A stretch of 64,000 nucleotides of DNA from Cynocephalus volans (lineage: Eukaryota > Chordata > Mammalia > Dermoptera > Cynocephalidae): the NCBI RefSeq assembly GCF_027409185.1, contig NC_084474.1, forward strand, positions 12,827,382 to 12,891,381, given 5' to 3'. Both the position numbers and the translations under genes were made by a program. The notes beneath the pieces are model-generated. The model had not been told where the DNA came from and searched no databases. It saw only the letters and a program-made list of their open reading frames with translations. Below are positions 21,359 through 31,639 of the stretch, in pieces. Position 1 is the first letter of the stretch. Every line of letters starts with the position of its first letter.

Positions 21359-23265
21359 AAAATGTTAACATCCAGGAAACAAGCTACAAGGATTGAATTT
21401 GAAAGAATCTAGACCTATTGCAAAACTTCTTTAACTCAGGAGAGAAACATTCATAACAGTTAGCTTAAACTGTTGATTTGAAATTCTGGTTTCAGCTTTT
21501 ATTGTTTAACTTCCCTCGTGAGCTAAATAAATAGGCCCATTTAGTAGGGTAACATACATTTAGCACGTAAAATAACAGGCTAGTATACTGGCTGACTCTA
21601 GACAGTGCTTTATTGCACCTCTTTGGTTTTATTTGAGCATAATTTTCTTTTAAGCCTCTTTGTTTCTTTCTGTTGGATCTTGCTTCTTCCCATGGTAACA
21701 TTAAGTCTGAACCCCTTTTTATAAAACTTTATTCACCCCTATTTTTTGATGGTCTCCTTATAAAGTCCTGTGGTGAAATTCTGTGATTTTATGTTGTCTT
21801 GGCAATTATTTTTAATCTGCTGACACACCTGAACTCCTTCTAAAAAAGGATTGCATTCTCTTGGTGCTTTGAAATGGGTATTTGCTAACTGCCTTGAGGT
21901 GAGGGCTTGGGCCATGAGGGACAGATGGGCTTTTGCTCATCCCTTTTACAGGGACATGATTTGAATCCAGCTGGTTTTTTTTTAAACTAGTCAGTTTTAT
22001 GTTAAATCTGCCTTAAAACTAAGATTCCAAATGAAAACTATATGATCTTTATTTGCTTCTAAGTTTTTATGGTATGCATGTATATATACATTATAAGCTG
22101 TAAGTGTGTCTACATGTATGTTTATGTCTATGTGTATTGTCTACGTGGTACCAAATTAGCTTATAAATAACTGCACTTATAAGTAAATAGCCTAAGTGCT
22201 TTTCGAGTTCATGACTTTAGTAATCTTTGATAAATAAAGGTAGTTTTAAAAATTGTTAGTAAAATAAAAATGTTTTCAAAATTTAATTTACACATTTTTT
22301 TACTAGATTTGTCTATTGGTCAAAAGAGATTTATACTGTCTCTGATGTTTTAAAGTCATAAAATTGTTGCTTTTATGATATTTTTGATATTTGCTTAATT
22401 TGTCTATGGCTACAAGCTGTGAGGACTGGCTCCTGGGCTTTTCCTGCCTTGGACACATCTTGTTAGCTTGTTTTTGGTTCTAAGCCTCCAAATTTTGGGA
22501 TCTAGATAGGTGGCCATGGTGAGGCCTGGGGACATATGTGTCACAGTGTATGTGTCACCATCTGCAGGACAAAGCCAAGCCCAATACGGTCTGTCCTCGC
22601 TGTCTCAGCTCTGCCTTCTGATATTCTGAGAGGGGTAATATCGTTTAGGCATTGTCCTCACAGCTCTGCTCTCTGTCCTAGGCTCACCCCGATATGTAAG
22701 TCCAGGATTAAGACAGGCTCTAGCCACCCTGGATGCTCTGTGGGTACTTGGGACCCAGGATGGCTAGAGGAAGGATACCTATGGCCAGCATCTCAAAGGC
22801 CTTGGTTAATACTGATCAATGATGTTAAAAATGAGTAAATGAAGAAAAATGCCAATGGTATAAATGTTTATAAATAAACTTGTCATAGTTTCAAAAATAT
22901 TTTTCAGTAATTTAAAAGCTTAAAGTCATGTTAAGTTAAATTAAGTAATAGGTAACCATAAATGTTTGAGTCATTTCTTTTAAACAAGATTTTCATGTAG
23001 TATTGATAAGAGATAATAAAAAACTTGTGTTTAGTAACTTTTGAGTAAACTACAAAAAAAAAAGGGGGGGGGAGAAACAATGAGAAACAGATTCTGTGTC
23101 TTTATTGGTCTTTTGATTAGTTAGGAAAACTGAGTTAAAAATTTAAGGTATTTTCCCTTCAATATGTAACTTAACATTTGTATAAATGTGTTATTAATAT
23201 GAGCTCCTAAGATGCTGGTATGTCTCAGTATACGTTATCAGTCACAGTGTTGACTATTATGAAAA

Positions 23266-23420
23266 ATCATAGGCCATGGTCTTATAGCTCCTTCAGCTGC
23301 CACGGCCTCCTTTGGCCATTCAGATAAATGCTGATCTTTATCACTGCAAACTTTGGTGCAAGGAACTCGTTAGTTGTTTTGGCACAGCGGACAACAGACT
23401 CCTCTCTGTTTGACAGCACA
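23266..23420 (+). mobile_element. Truncated 3' LTR of the ERV
   Basis: Matches the last 150 bases of the 5' LTR: CTCCTTCAGCTGCCACGGCC, AAATGCTGATCTTTATCACT, GCAAACTTTGG and GCGGACAACAGACTCCTCTC. The AATAAA of the 5' LTR is GATAAA here. All U3 sequence is missing. It ends at CACA before the ATTCC target copy (23421-23425). Confidence 0.75.
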
Positions 23421-25200
23421 ATTCCAGTCAGCAATAGCTTTCCACGTGGGAGAAGGAAAATACCCAACTCCAGTCTACTCTAGTCATCTTGTCCCATTTA
23501 AGAGGGGAGAAAAAAGCTGCAAAGGTCACAGTCCAGAGGCACAGGCTCACTAAAAGACTGATCATAAGACTAAAGAACCCTTCCTCTCCTCCCACACCTT
23601 AACACCACATTAATAAGGCCTATTCACAGTAATTCATTTTATGAAGTACATCATGTTTGGCTATCAGGAAAAAATTACAAGATACACCAAAAGGCAAAAA
23701 AACACAATTTGAAGAGACAGAGCAAACATCAGATATGGCGGGGATGTTGGAATTATAAGACCAGGAATGTAAAACAATTATGATTAATAATTATTAATTA
23801 TAACAATTATGATTAATCCTAAGGGCCCTAATGGGTAAAGTAGATAGCATGCAAAATCAAATGGGCAGTGTAAGCAGAGAGATGGAAATCCTAAGAAAGA
23901 AATAAGAAACAAAATGCTAACGATCAAAAACTCTATAACAGAAATATAGAATGCCTTTAATGGTCTTATTAATGAACTGGACATGAATGAAGAAAGAATC
24001 ACTAAGCTTGAGGCTATGTCAATAGAAACTTCAAAAACTGAAAGGCAAAAAGAAGAAAAACTGAAACAACAGAACATCCAAGTCTTGTGGGAAAACTATA
24101 AAAAGCGTAAATACATGTAAAGGGAATACCAGAAGGAGAAGAGAGAGGAAGGAAAATAAGAAATGTTTGAAACTATTATAACTGAGAATTTGCCCAAATT
24201 AATGTCAGACACTAAACCACAGATCCAGGAAGTTCAGAGAACATCAACCAGGATAAATGCAACAAAGCAAAACAGAAACAAAAACAAACCATTAACTCTT
24301 ATCGTTTTCAAACTACAGAAAATCAAAGATAAAGAGAAAAATCCTGAAACAAGCCAGAGGGGGGAAAGCACTCTATCTGTAGAGGAACAAAAATAAAAAT
24401 TACATCAACTTCTCCTCAGAAACCATGCAAGCAAGAAGAGAGTGGAGTGGAATATTTAAAGTGAAGAGAGAGAGAGAAAAAAAATCAGTGTAGAATTTCG
24501 TACGCTGAGAAATTATCCTTCAAAAGTGAAGAGGAGAAAGACTTTCTCAGATAAACAAAAACTGAGGGAATTTGTTGCTAGTAGACTTACCTTGCAAGAA
24601 ATATTAAAAAAATTTTTTAGAGAGAAGGAAAATGACACAGGTCAGAAACTCAGCTCTACATATTGAAAGAAAGAACACTGAAGAATAAATAATTGGAAGT
24701 TAAATAAAAAATTTTATTTTTCTTATTCTTAACTGACCTAACAGGTAACAGTCTATTCCAAATAATAATAGCAACAATGTATTCAATCAGGTATGCATAT
24801 ATTTATATATATGCTTATATATACGTGAATTAAATGTCAGCAATGACAAAAAGAATGGGAGAGAGAAGTTAGAATTATTTTGTTGTAAAGTACTCACACT
24901 ATCTGTGGTGTAGTGTTACTTGAAAACAAGCTTGGATTAATTGTAAATGTATATTGCAAACTCTAGGGTAACAAATAAAAAAAGTAAGAAAAGAAAAATA
25001 ACTGATATGCTAAAAAGGGAGAAAAAATGAAATAGTATAAAATGCTCAATTAAAACCACAAAAGACAGAAGAAGAGTGGAAGACAAAAGTAGGAACAAAG
25101 AACAAGGGCAACAAATATAAAACAGTAGAAAATGTGGTAGATACTAAACCAATTATCACAATAATCACTTTGACTGTAAATGGTCTAAATGCACCAATTA
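23421..25200 (+). mobile_element. L1: end of 5' UTR, ORF1 remains, inter-ORF spacer, start of ORF2
   Basis: Continuation of the L1 of 18445. ATTTAAGAGGGGAGAAAAAA and GTCCAGAGGCACAGGCTCAC are 5' UTR. From about 23670 (AGAGACAGAGCAAACATCAG, ATATGGCGGGGATGTTGGAA) to 24650 it follows ORF1: a coiled-coil region near 23980-24090, then ACCACAGATCCAGGAAGTTC, AAACCATGCAAGCAAGAAGA and AAGACTTTCTCAGATAAACA. The residual 77-codon frame at 24163-24396 is a piece of the ORF1 protein. 24660-25140 is the spacer. ORF2 begins near 25150 with TTGACTGTAAATGGTCTAAA. It is broken at 25201 by a SINE. Frameshifts and stops throughout; dead. Confidence 0.85.
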
Positions 25201-25396
25201 GGGCCGGTCCGTGGCTCACTCGGTAGAGTGCGGTGCTGATAACACCAAGGCCATGGGTTCGGATCCTATATAGGGATGGCCGGTTTGCTCACTGGCTGAG
25301 CGTGGTGCTGACAACACCAAGCCAAGGGTTGAGATCCCCTTACCGGTCATCTTTTAAAAAAAAAAAAATAAAATAAAATAAAATAAATAAATAAAT
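25201..25396 (+). mobile_element. Dimeric tRNA-Ile-derived SINE (CYN-like) with target duplication
   Basis: Two tRNA-like units joined head to tail. Unit 1 has TGGCTCACTCGG (A box) and GGGTTCGGATCC (B box). Unit 2 starts GGCCGGTTTGCTCACTGGCT and has a B-like GGGTTGAGATCC, ending TTACCGGTCATC. Both units share GCTGATAACACCAAG / GCTGACAACACCAAG. Tail of A with AAATA repeats. Exact 14-bp target duplication AAATGCACCAATTA at 25187-25200 and 25397-25410. It interrupts the L1 ORF2 endonuclease region. Confidence 0.9.
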
Positions 25397-25410
25397 AAAT
25401 GCACCAATTA

Positions 25411-25705
25411 AAAGATAGAAATTGTCAGAATGTATCAAAAAACAAGACTCAATCATATGTTGTCCACAAGAACCAGACTTCAAATATAAAGACATAAATA
25501 GATTAAAAGTAAAGAAATGGAGAAAAACATACCATGCTAATATTAATCAGAAAAAAGCAGGAGTAGCTATATTAATTTCAGACAGAGCAGACTTCAAAGC
25601 TAGGAAAGTTATCAGGGATAAAGAAGGGCATCATATAATTATAAAGGGGTCAATTTTCCAAGACACAACAATCCTTAATATGTATATCTGTAGGGTACAG
25701 AGTTG
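25411..25705 (+). mobile_element. L1 ORF2 fragment, endonuclease region
   Basis: Resumes after the SINE. It encodes decayed endonuclease sequence: the 94-codon frame at 25422-25706 includes HHIIIKGSIFQDTTILNMYI, which matches the L1 endonuclease stretch before the catalytic loop, and KKAGVAILISDRADFKARKV. The frame stops at the junction with 25706. Confidence 0.85.
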
Positions 25706-25915
25706 AATATCATTACCTGCATGTGATGATTTGATATACTCAAATCAGGGTAATTAGTATATTCAACATTATACAATGTAATCGTTTTTTGTGGTCCTTT
25801 ACCAGTTCCTCCCTGCCCCCCTTTCCCTTCCCCTTTCCGACCTTTGGTAAGTTTGACACTCTATTGTTAGATGTATACATACTAAAGATTGTTGCATCTT
25901 GTCTAGGAAAAAAAA
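25706..25915 (-). mobile_element. L1MA-like 3' UTR piece replacing part of ORF2
   Basis: TTGATATACTCAAATCAGGG, TAATTAGTATATTCAAC and the C-rich CCCTGCCCCCCTTTCCC follow the reverse of an L1MA-like 3' UTR. The block takes the place of roughly 600-700 bases of the expected ORF2 (rest of endonuclease and linker). It ends in an A run at 25908-25918. It is either an insertion combined with a deletion or a rearrangement. Confidence 0.5.
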
Positions 25916-26575
25916 AAAGAGTAAATTAAATGCAAAATAAGCGTAATAAAAGAAATAATAAGAATTAGAGCAGAAATCAGTAAAATTGAAAACAGAAAAT
26001 CAATGGAGAAAATCAAGCAACACCGAAAACTGTTTCTTTGAGAAGTTCAGTAAAATTAATAAGTCTCTAGCTAGGCTAAGGAAAAAAAGAAAGAGGACCC
26101 AAATTGCTAATAACAGAAATGAAAGAGGGGACATCACTACAGATCCTATGGGCATTAAAAACATAATAAAGGAATATCATGAACAACTCTATGGCCCAAA
26201 TTTGATAACCTAGATAAAATGGGCCAATTCTTTGAAAGCCACAATTTGCCAAAACTCATATAAGAAGAAATAAACTATTTGAATAGGCTTATATATGTTA
26301 AATAAGTTGAATCACTAATTAATAACCTTCTAAAACAGAAAGCACTAGGTGCAAATGGGTTCACCAGTGAATACTACCTAACATTTAAGGAAGAAATTAC
26401 ATCAGTTCCCTACAATCTCTTTCAGAAGATAGAAGTAGAGTGGCTATGTTCTACCTCATTCTGTGAGGCCAGCATTACCGTAATACCCAAAACAGACAAA
26501 GACATTACAAGAATACTACAGATCAATATTTCCCATGAACATAGCTGCAAAAATTCTCAAAAAAAGTTAGTAAAT
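25916..26575 (+). mobile_element. L1 ORF2 fragment, linker and early reverse transcriptase
   Basis: Linker sequence (AGAGCAGAAATCAGTAAAAT, TCAATGGAGAAAATCAAGCA) then reverse transcriptase sequence (CAGAAAGCACTAGGTGCAAA, GGGTTCACCAGTGAATACTA, GAGGCCAGCATTACCGTAAT). The 75-codon frame at 25986-26213 is linker protein. It stops at the MaLR LTR inserted at 26576. Confidence 0.85.
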
Positions 26576-26995
26576 TGATAGAGTTTGGATGTGTTGTCCC
26601 CTCCAAAACTCATGTGGAAACTTGATCTCCAATGTGGCAGTGTTGGAAACTGATTGAGTCATGGGGGTGGATCCCTCATGAGTGGATTAATGCTCTTCCT
26701 GGGGGAGGAGGGGATTAATGAGTGAGCTCTTGCTCTATTAGTTCCCACGAGAGCTCGTTGCTTAAAAAGACCCTGGCACCTTCTATCTCTCTCTTGCTTC
26801 CTCTCTTGCTTCCTCTCGCCATGTGATCTTCTTGTACCCGCTGGCTCCCTGCCATTTTCTGCCATGAGTAGAAGCAGCCTGAGGCCCATGCCAGACGCAG
26901 CTGTCCCAGAATTGTAAGCCTAATCAACCTCTTTTCCTTATAAATTACCCAGTCTCAGGTATTTCTGTTATAGCAACACAAAACAGACTAAAACA
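26576..26995 (+). mobile_element. MaLR solo LTR (MST/THE1-like)
   Basis: Begins TGATAGAGTTTGGATGTGTT and ends CAGACTAAAACA. Internal landmarks: CCTCCAAAACTCATGTGGAA, ATGGGGGTGGATCCCTCATG, TGAGTGAGCTCTTGCTCTAT, CCATGTGATCTTCTTG and the 3' CAACCTCTTTTCCTTATAAA. Flanked by TAAAT (26571-26575) and TAAAA (26996-27000), a near-perfect 5-bp target duplication. Inserted in the L1 reverse transcriptase region and hence younger than it. Confidence 0.9.
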
Positions 26996-27245
26996 TAAAA
27001 CAAATCCATTATTGCCCCCAAACAATCATATACCATTACCAAGTGGGATTTATTCCAGATATGCAAGGATGATTTGACATTTGAAAGTCAATTAATGTAA
27101 TCCATCACTTCAACAGCCTAAAGAAGAAAAATCACATGATCATATCAATAGACGCAGAGGAAAGCATTTGACAAAATCCAATACCCATTCATGATAAAAA
27201 TCCTCAATAAACTAGGAATGGAGGGAAACTGCTTCAATTTGAAGA
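26996..27245 (+). mobile_element. L1 ORF2 fragment, reverse transcriptase, end of the L1
   Basis: Continues with ACCAAGTGGGATTTATTCCA, GATATGCAAGGATGATTTGA, AGAAAAATCACATGATCATA, AAGCATTTGACAAAATCCAA and AATAAACTAGGAATGGAGGG. The element stops near 27240, inside reverse transcriptase: the rest of ORF2 and the 3' UTR are missing. The remnant is therefore 3'-deleted, which is unlike the usual 5' truncation of L1. Confidence 0.85.
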
Positions 27246-27279
27246 AAAATACCTATTTTAGGCTCTTTACCCTCCACGG

Positions 27280-27685
27280 CAATGGAAAATGCCTTATGTC
27301 CCATTCCTGCTTTTTGAGACCTTCTGTAGCAGCTGCATGCTGTCTCTGACCTCAGAGCCTGGAGGATGCTGCTGGTCTGCGTGTGAACACGCTTTCCTTC
27401 CTTTCTTCCCTCTTACTTTGGGCAATGCGCACTTACTGTCGAGTCTCTGTTGGTCTCCACTCCCACCCTGAGCTTGAGTTAGGACCTCCTCGTCAGTCTT
27501 TCCGTTGTATCCATTCTATACTATCGCACTGCCCTGACCACAATACAGGCCACATATGAGTGTCTGAATAAAGGAGCACACATATTAGCACTCAGCCCTG
27601 TGCCCTGAGCCCAATGCCCAGCACAATGCTTAGGATATGATGGGCACCCAATAACTGCTTGTTGATCTGGACATGACTCTGAAAA
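27280..27685 (+). mobile_element. L2 LINE fragment, 3' part
   Basis: The last 120 bases are clear: CAGCCCTGTGCCCTGAGCCC, AATGCCCAGCACAATGCTTA and GGGCACCCAATAACTGCTTG match the L2 end 'ccccagtgcccagcacagtgcctggcac...gtgctcaataaatgtttg'. The upstream part (27280-27560) is less certain. Confidence 0.6.
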
Positions 27686-27689
27686 GCAT

Positions 27690-29865
27690 TGTCAAGGTCG
27701 TCAGCCTAATGAGTTCTGTTGGCTGACTGCATTTTAGAGATATCCGTTAGCTCACTAATAAGGTGAGAACTTTCTCTCCTTACCATTAACTCATGTTAGG
27801 GTTTCTTTCCCAGCACAGCAGTGCTGGTTATGAGTTGAGGGTGGATGAGAGAGAGAGGGCACTTGGAAATCTGCCAGGAAAATGAGAGGCACTCAAAGTT
27901 AGTTGTGGATGAAAGGCCATAATCAAATCATCATCAGCAATCTCTGCCCCATGCACATTTTTGGGGAGACTTGCAAAGCCTCGCAAAAGCTAAGAGTGAG
28001 CTCCTTGCGTGGTTTGGATGAATTTGAAGCAGCCACTGTGCTGATTCTGTGCTATTCATGCTGTTTATCTTTTTAAAATAGGGCAGTGGTTACACAGCTG
28101 AAGCCCTGAGCCTGCCCAGCTCCCTGCACGACCCTGCCCGCTCCAAGCTTGATAGCACTTCCTTCCTGGCCTCGCGTGGCTTCCTGCTCTGGCCTTATCG
28201 CTACCCAAAACTTGACACTGTACTGGAATGCCTTACGGTCCATAAATGGAAATCTCTTGCTTTCTACATTTACAAACAACTGTCATCTACAAAACGCTGT
28301 CTTTATTCCCAGGCTTATACTATCTTTACTCTAGTAGGGTAGGATTAACATGAAAGCACCTTTCCTCTCTGTCCCTTATTTTCACCTGAAGTTTTAATTT
28401 TTTGTTTTATGAGCCAAGAAAATCAATAATGAACCTAGCATCTGTGTGCGTATTAGTCAGATGCAGCTTTGGGGACTGGGCTTCCCACTTATAGTGAATT
28501 ACACTTTGTGCTATTTCCTTCATTACGTCACTCACCTGCCTTAAAGAAGGGAGGTAGGTAGATGGGGGTGTGAAGAAATACACTGAGAGCACTGACAGCT
28601 TTGGCTTCCCTTGAAAATTTTAAGTGATTTAGTAATTAAAAAGGCTTTTATGTATCTCACCATCTGAGATCTCCTGCTGTACTACTTTCTTTCTCATACG
28701 ATTTCAAGGTGGACATTAGATAATCCTCACACTGAAAATTAAAATTTGGAATGCCAAATCCATTAAAAATAAGAGGGATTTTAAAAGATGCACACGTTTT
28801 TAAAGATCACTTCTCTGAGCTATTTAATATCCATGACAACAGTGCAACAGGAAGAGTTTCAGGGAAGTAGGGCGTCAGCTGCTCTCTGCAATGAATTACA
28901 TAAAAACTATTTTGAAAATAATTTAAATTGGGTATGGTTCTGATCTGGAAAATTCTAGGAGTTAATGAAAGGGAAAAGTAGCTTCAAGGAGGTTTCTGGG
29001 AGTGTCTTGGCTTTCTAAATTCAGTTGCCTCTCATGAGCTCATCAGCCCTCTTACGATATTATGATCTTTTACCCAGGCGAGGGGAATTTCCTCAGATAT
29101 GATTAAAGAGTGGGCGGGGCAATGTCCTCAGAAGTCGGGAGACTTAATGTTGGAAACTTGAACTCTCTTGGAGCCACTCCTGACTTGACTTCAGAGGAAT
29201 TCCCCCTTGAAGAGCAGCTCCCACGATGGAAGGCAGGCCATGGAGGAAGCCTTTTGAAATGTATTTATTTTTCAATCTGAAAGATGTGGAGTCTTCTTTT
29301 TCCTTTCCCTCTGTGGAAACTACTAAAGTAGGAATCAGAGAAAACAGTTTGAAGTCTCCTTTTCAGGATGAGTAAATTAAACAAGGGAAGAGTACTCAAA
29401 AAGTCTCATTGAAGGTGCACGACAACCCTGAGTTATTATTTCCAAGTGAGGATGGCTGGGATCATGTGAGGAAACCGCACGGGCCGCAAGGGGGATGGTA
29501 GTTTAGGGCTTTTACTTATTCTTAAAGGAGGAGGCAGCTCTCATTCAGCTACTGAGTGTGAGTGTGAACTCTCCAGTGACATGTTACGAGGGAGTAGAAC
29601 GTGGCAGAGAAGAACAGGGGATTTAGGACTGAACTGTGAAGGGAAGGCTTCTCTGGAGATATTCTTTTGGAGGCCAGTGGAGGAGAAGCAGCCCATGTGG
29701 GTGGAGCAGAGGGAATGGCCAGGATTCAAAGGCAGGAAAGAGTGTGCAGTTGACGACAAGGGACACCCAGAGCCGTGCGAGCGCAGCCTGGGCGGGACTC
29801 ATGGGGGGGAGTCGGGAGGCGGGCAAGGGCTAGGTCCTGCCTGACCTCCTAGGACGTGGTAAGAG
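27690..29865. other. Longest repeat-poor stretch; no gene recognised
   Basis: About 2.2 kb in which I identify no interspersed repeat. Frames of 60-87 codons occur on both strands (for example 29541-29844) but overlap each other and resemble no family. An upstream CACCTGCC-type or splice-like signal in a conserved setting is not evident. Absence of repeats could mean constraint or only decay beyond recognition. Confidence 0.45.
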
Positions 29866-29869
29866 TTTT

Positions 29870-30695
29870 GGAAAATTTTTTTTATTGTGGTAAATATACA
29901 TAAGATAAAACTTACCATTTTAACCATTTTTATGTGTGCAGTTCAGTGGCATTAAGTACATTCACACTGTTGTGTAGCCAGCACCACCATCCATCTCCAG
30001 AATTCTTTACATCTTTTAAAACTGGAACTCTGTCCCCATTAAACAATAACCCCCCATTTCACCCTCCCCCTAACCCAGGTGACCACCACTCTACTTTTAT
30101 TCTCTGCAAATCTGAGTACTTTAGATGCCTCAGAGACTAGGGTACTTCAAAAGTTTGTAGAAAAATAGGACTAAAAGATAACATGAATCTGTCCATGAAC
30201 TTTTTGAAGTACCCTCACAAGTGGAATCATAGAGTATTTGTCCTTTTGTGACAATTTCACTCAGCACGATGTCCTCAAGATTTGGAATGTTGAGAATGTG
30301 TCAGACTTTCATTCCTTTTTAAGGTTGAATAATGTTCCATTATATGTATTTGCTGCATTGTGTTTATCCATTCATCTGTCAATGGACTTTTGGGTTGTTT
30401 CCACCTTTTGACGGCATATTGGGAATAATGCTGTTATAAACACTGGCGAACACACATCTGTTTGAGTTGCTGCTTTCAAGTCTTTTGGGTATGTGCTTAG
30501 AAGTGGAATTGCTGGATCACATTGTTATTCTATGTTTAATTTTTTGAGGAACTGTCATGCTGGTTTCCATGGCTGCTGCCCCATTTTACATTTCCACCAG
30601 TGATGCAGAAGGGCTCCCGTTGCTCCACATCCTTGCCAACGCTTATGATTTTCTGTTATTTATTTATTTAATTATAGCCACCCTAATTTGTGTGA
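29870..30695 (-). mobile_element. L1M 3' end, reverse, interrupted by a small DNA transposon
   Basis: Well-preserved block: ATTGTGGTAAATATACATAA, TTCAGTGGCATTAAGTACAT, CAATAACCCCCCATTTCACC, then after the mariner-like element CAAGTGGAATCATAGAGTAT, GTTGAATAATGTTCCATTAT, ATCCATTCATCTGTCAATGG, GTGGAATTGCTGGATCAC and TGCTCCACATCCTTGCCAAC. The transposon at 30140-30215 splits it. Confidence 0.9.
30140..30215. mobile_element. Short mariner-like palindromic MITE
   Basis: 76 bp with terminal inverted repeats: left GGGTACTTCAAAAGTTTGTA, right arm (reverse complement) GGGTACTTCAAAAAGTTCAT. The arms continue to match loosely over about 28 bases, so the whole unit can fold as a hairpin. It is flanked by TA on the left (30138-30139) and TC/CA on the right, compatible with a mutated TA target duplication of the mariner/Tc1 group. 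It interrupts an L1M 3' end. It codes for nothing and would need a transposase from elsewhere. Confidence 0.75.
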
Positions 30696-30990
30696 AGTTA
30701 GGAGCCACTGCACAATTTTAACAAGGGTGTGACACAATTCCTTGTCTTTTCAAACCATCACGCTGGCTGCTTGATGAAGAATGGATTGAAGGGGAGAAGA
30801 AAGCGACTGGGCAGACTAATTATGAGTATATTTTGGTGTCCAGGAAAGAAGTGATGGTGGTGTGGACTAGGGTAGTGGTTCTGAATAAGAAAGGCAAAGA
30901 TTCAAGATAAACTTTACATGTGAAATTCATTGGTCTTGAAGATGAATTGGATGAGGGGGTGGCTGAGAGAGAGAGGAAAGCCATTAACAG
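30696..30990 (-). mobile_element. L2 LINE fragment, reverse
   Basis: TTTAACAAGGGTGTGACACA, AAACCATCACGCTGGCTGCT, GAAGAATGGATTGAAGGGG and GGTGTGGACTAGGGTAGTGG follow the reversed L2 order ('ttaagcaggggagtgacatg...gatcactctggctgctgtgtgg...gaatggattgga'). Confidence 0.75.
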
Positions 30991-31149
30991 CTCATGGTTT
31001 CTGGCTTTAACAACAGGGTGGGCGGTGGTACTACTTTCAGAGGTGAAGACTGGGGGCAGGTCCCAAGTTTGTAAATCAAATGCCCATAAAATATTCAATG
31101 GAAACATCAAGAAATAGAAAATTGGGTTGGTATCATGGAGACTGGGGAA

Positions 31150-31250
31150 ACCAACTCAGAAATGTCAAATAAGTAACTTAAAGTCACACAGCATAAAATG
31201 CAAGTGGCAGAGTCAAGATGCAAACCCAGAGCCTGGTCTTACCTGTTTTG
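31150..31250 (-). mobile_element. MIR SINE fragment, reverse
   Basis: TAAGTAACTTAAAGTCACAC, AAGTGGCAGAGTCAAGATGC and AAACCCAGAGCCTGGTCTTA match the reversed MIR core ('taacttgcccaaggtcacacagctagtaagtggcagagctgggattcgaaccc'). Confidence 0.8.
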
Positions 31251-31639
31251 TGTCACGACTTTCTAGTCAGAGCAGGTCAGTCTCCAGGAATTTGGACCAA
31301 TGATTACATTTATCTGCTTTTGAAAATCTCTGGTAAGAAAAGGGAGACTCACTCTTAACAGTGTGAAGTTTAGAATGCAACCTTTGAAGAGCTTTTACGA
31401 ATAAAACAACCCGTTTGGAATGTGACAGACAAAAATTGAACAGAGAATCTCCCTTAGAAATCATATTAATGGGGTTTAATAATTCCGGTTGCCTATCACT
31501 GGGAAACAATGAACATATTTCATCTTCTCCAAAAGACATTGGAGTCAAGGGTGGTGTGTGGTTTTAGAGGCCTAAAATTCTTTGGGAAGGACAGGTGGCA
31601 TGTTTTCTGGAATCCTCCTGCTGGGGGTCGTGGAAAAAT

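Larger units (their letters stand above)
19671..23265 (+). mobile_element. ERV internal region without retroviral genes
   Basis: About 3.6 kb between the LTRs, including two SINEs. No gag, pro, pol or env frame of useful length exists, and I recognise no reverse transcriptase, protease or envelope motif, so it is a non-autonomous or heavily deleted provirus. It has a primer-binding site at 19673, a pyrimidine-rich CTCTCTCTCTCTC patch near 20980-20995 and a tRNA-Glu-like segment at 21091. The right part (22000-23265) is AT-rich with an A10G9-like run near 23050. The beginning of the 3' LTR is lost, so the deletion probably took the end of the internal region with the U3. Confidence 0.6.

Noticed and set aside
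20609-25396. tRNA genes at the SINE heads
   Set aside because: A and B boxes are present, but acceptor stems are broken, A tails and target duplications follow, and the units are fused, so they are SINEs.
24163-26213. Frames of 77, 94 and 75 codons
   Set aside because: Remains of L1 ORF1 and ORF2, not independent genes.
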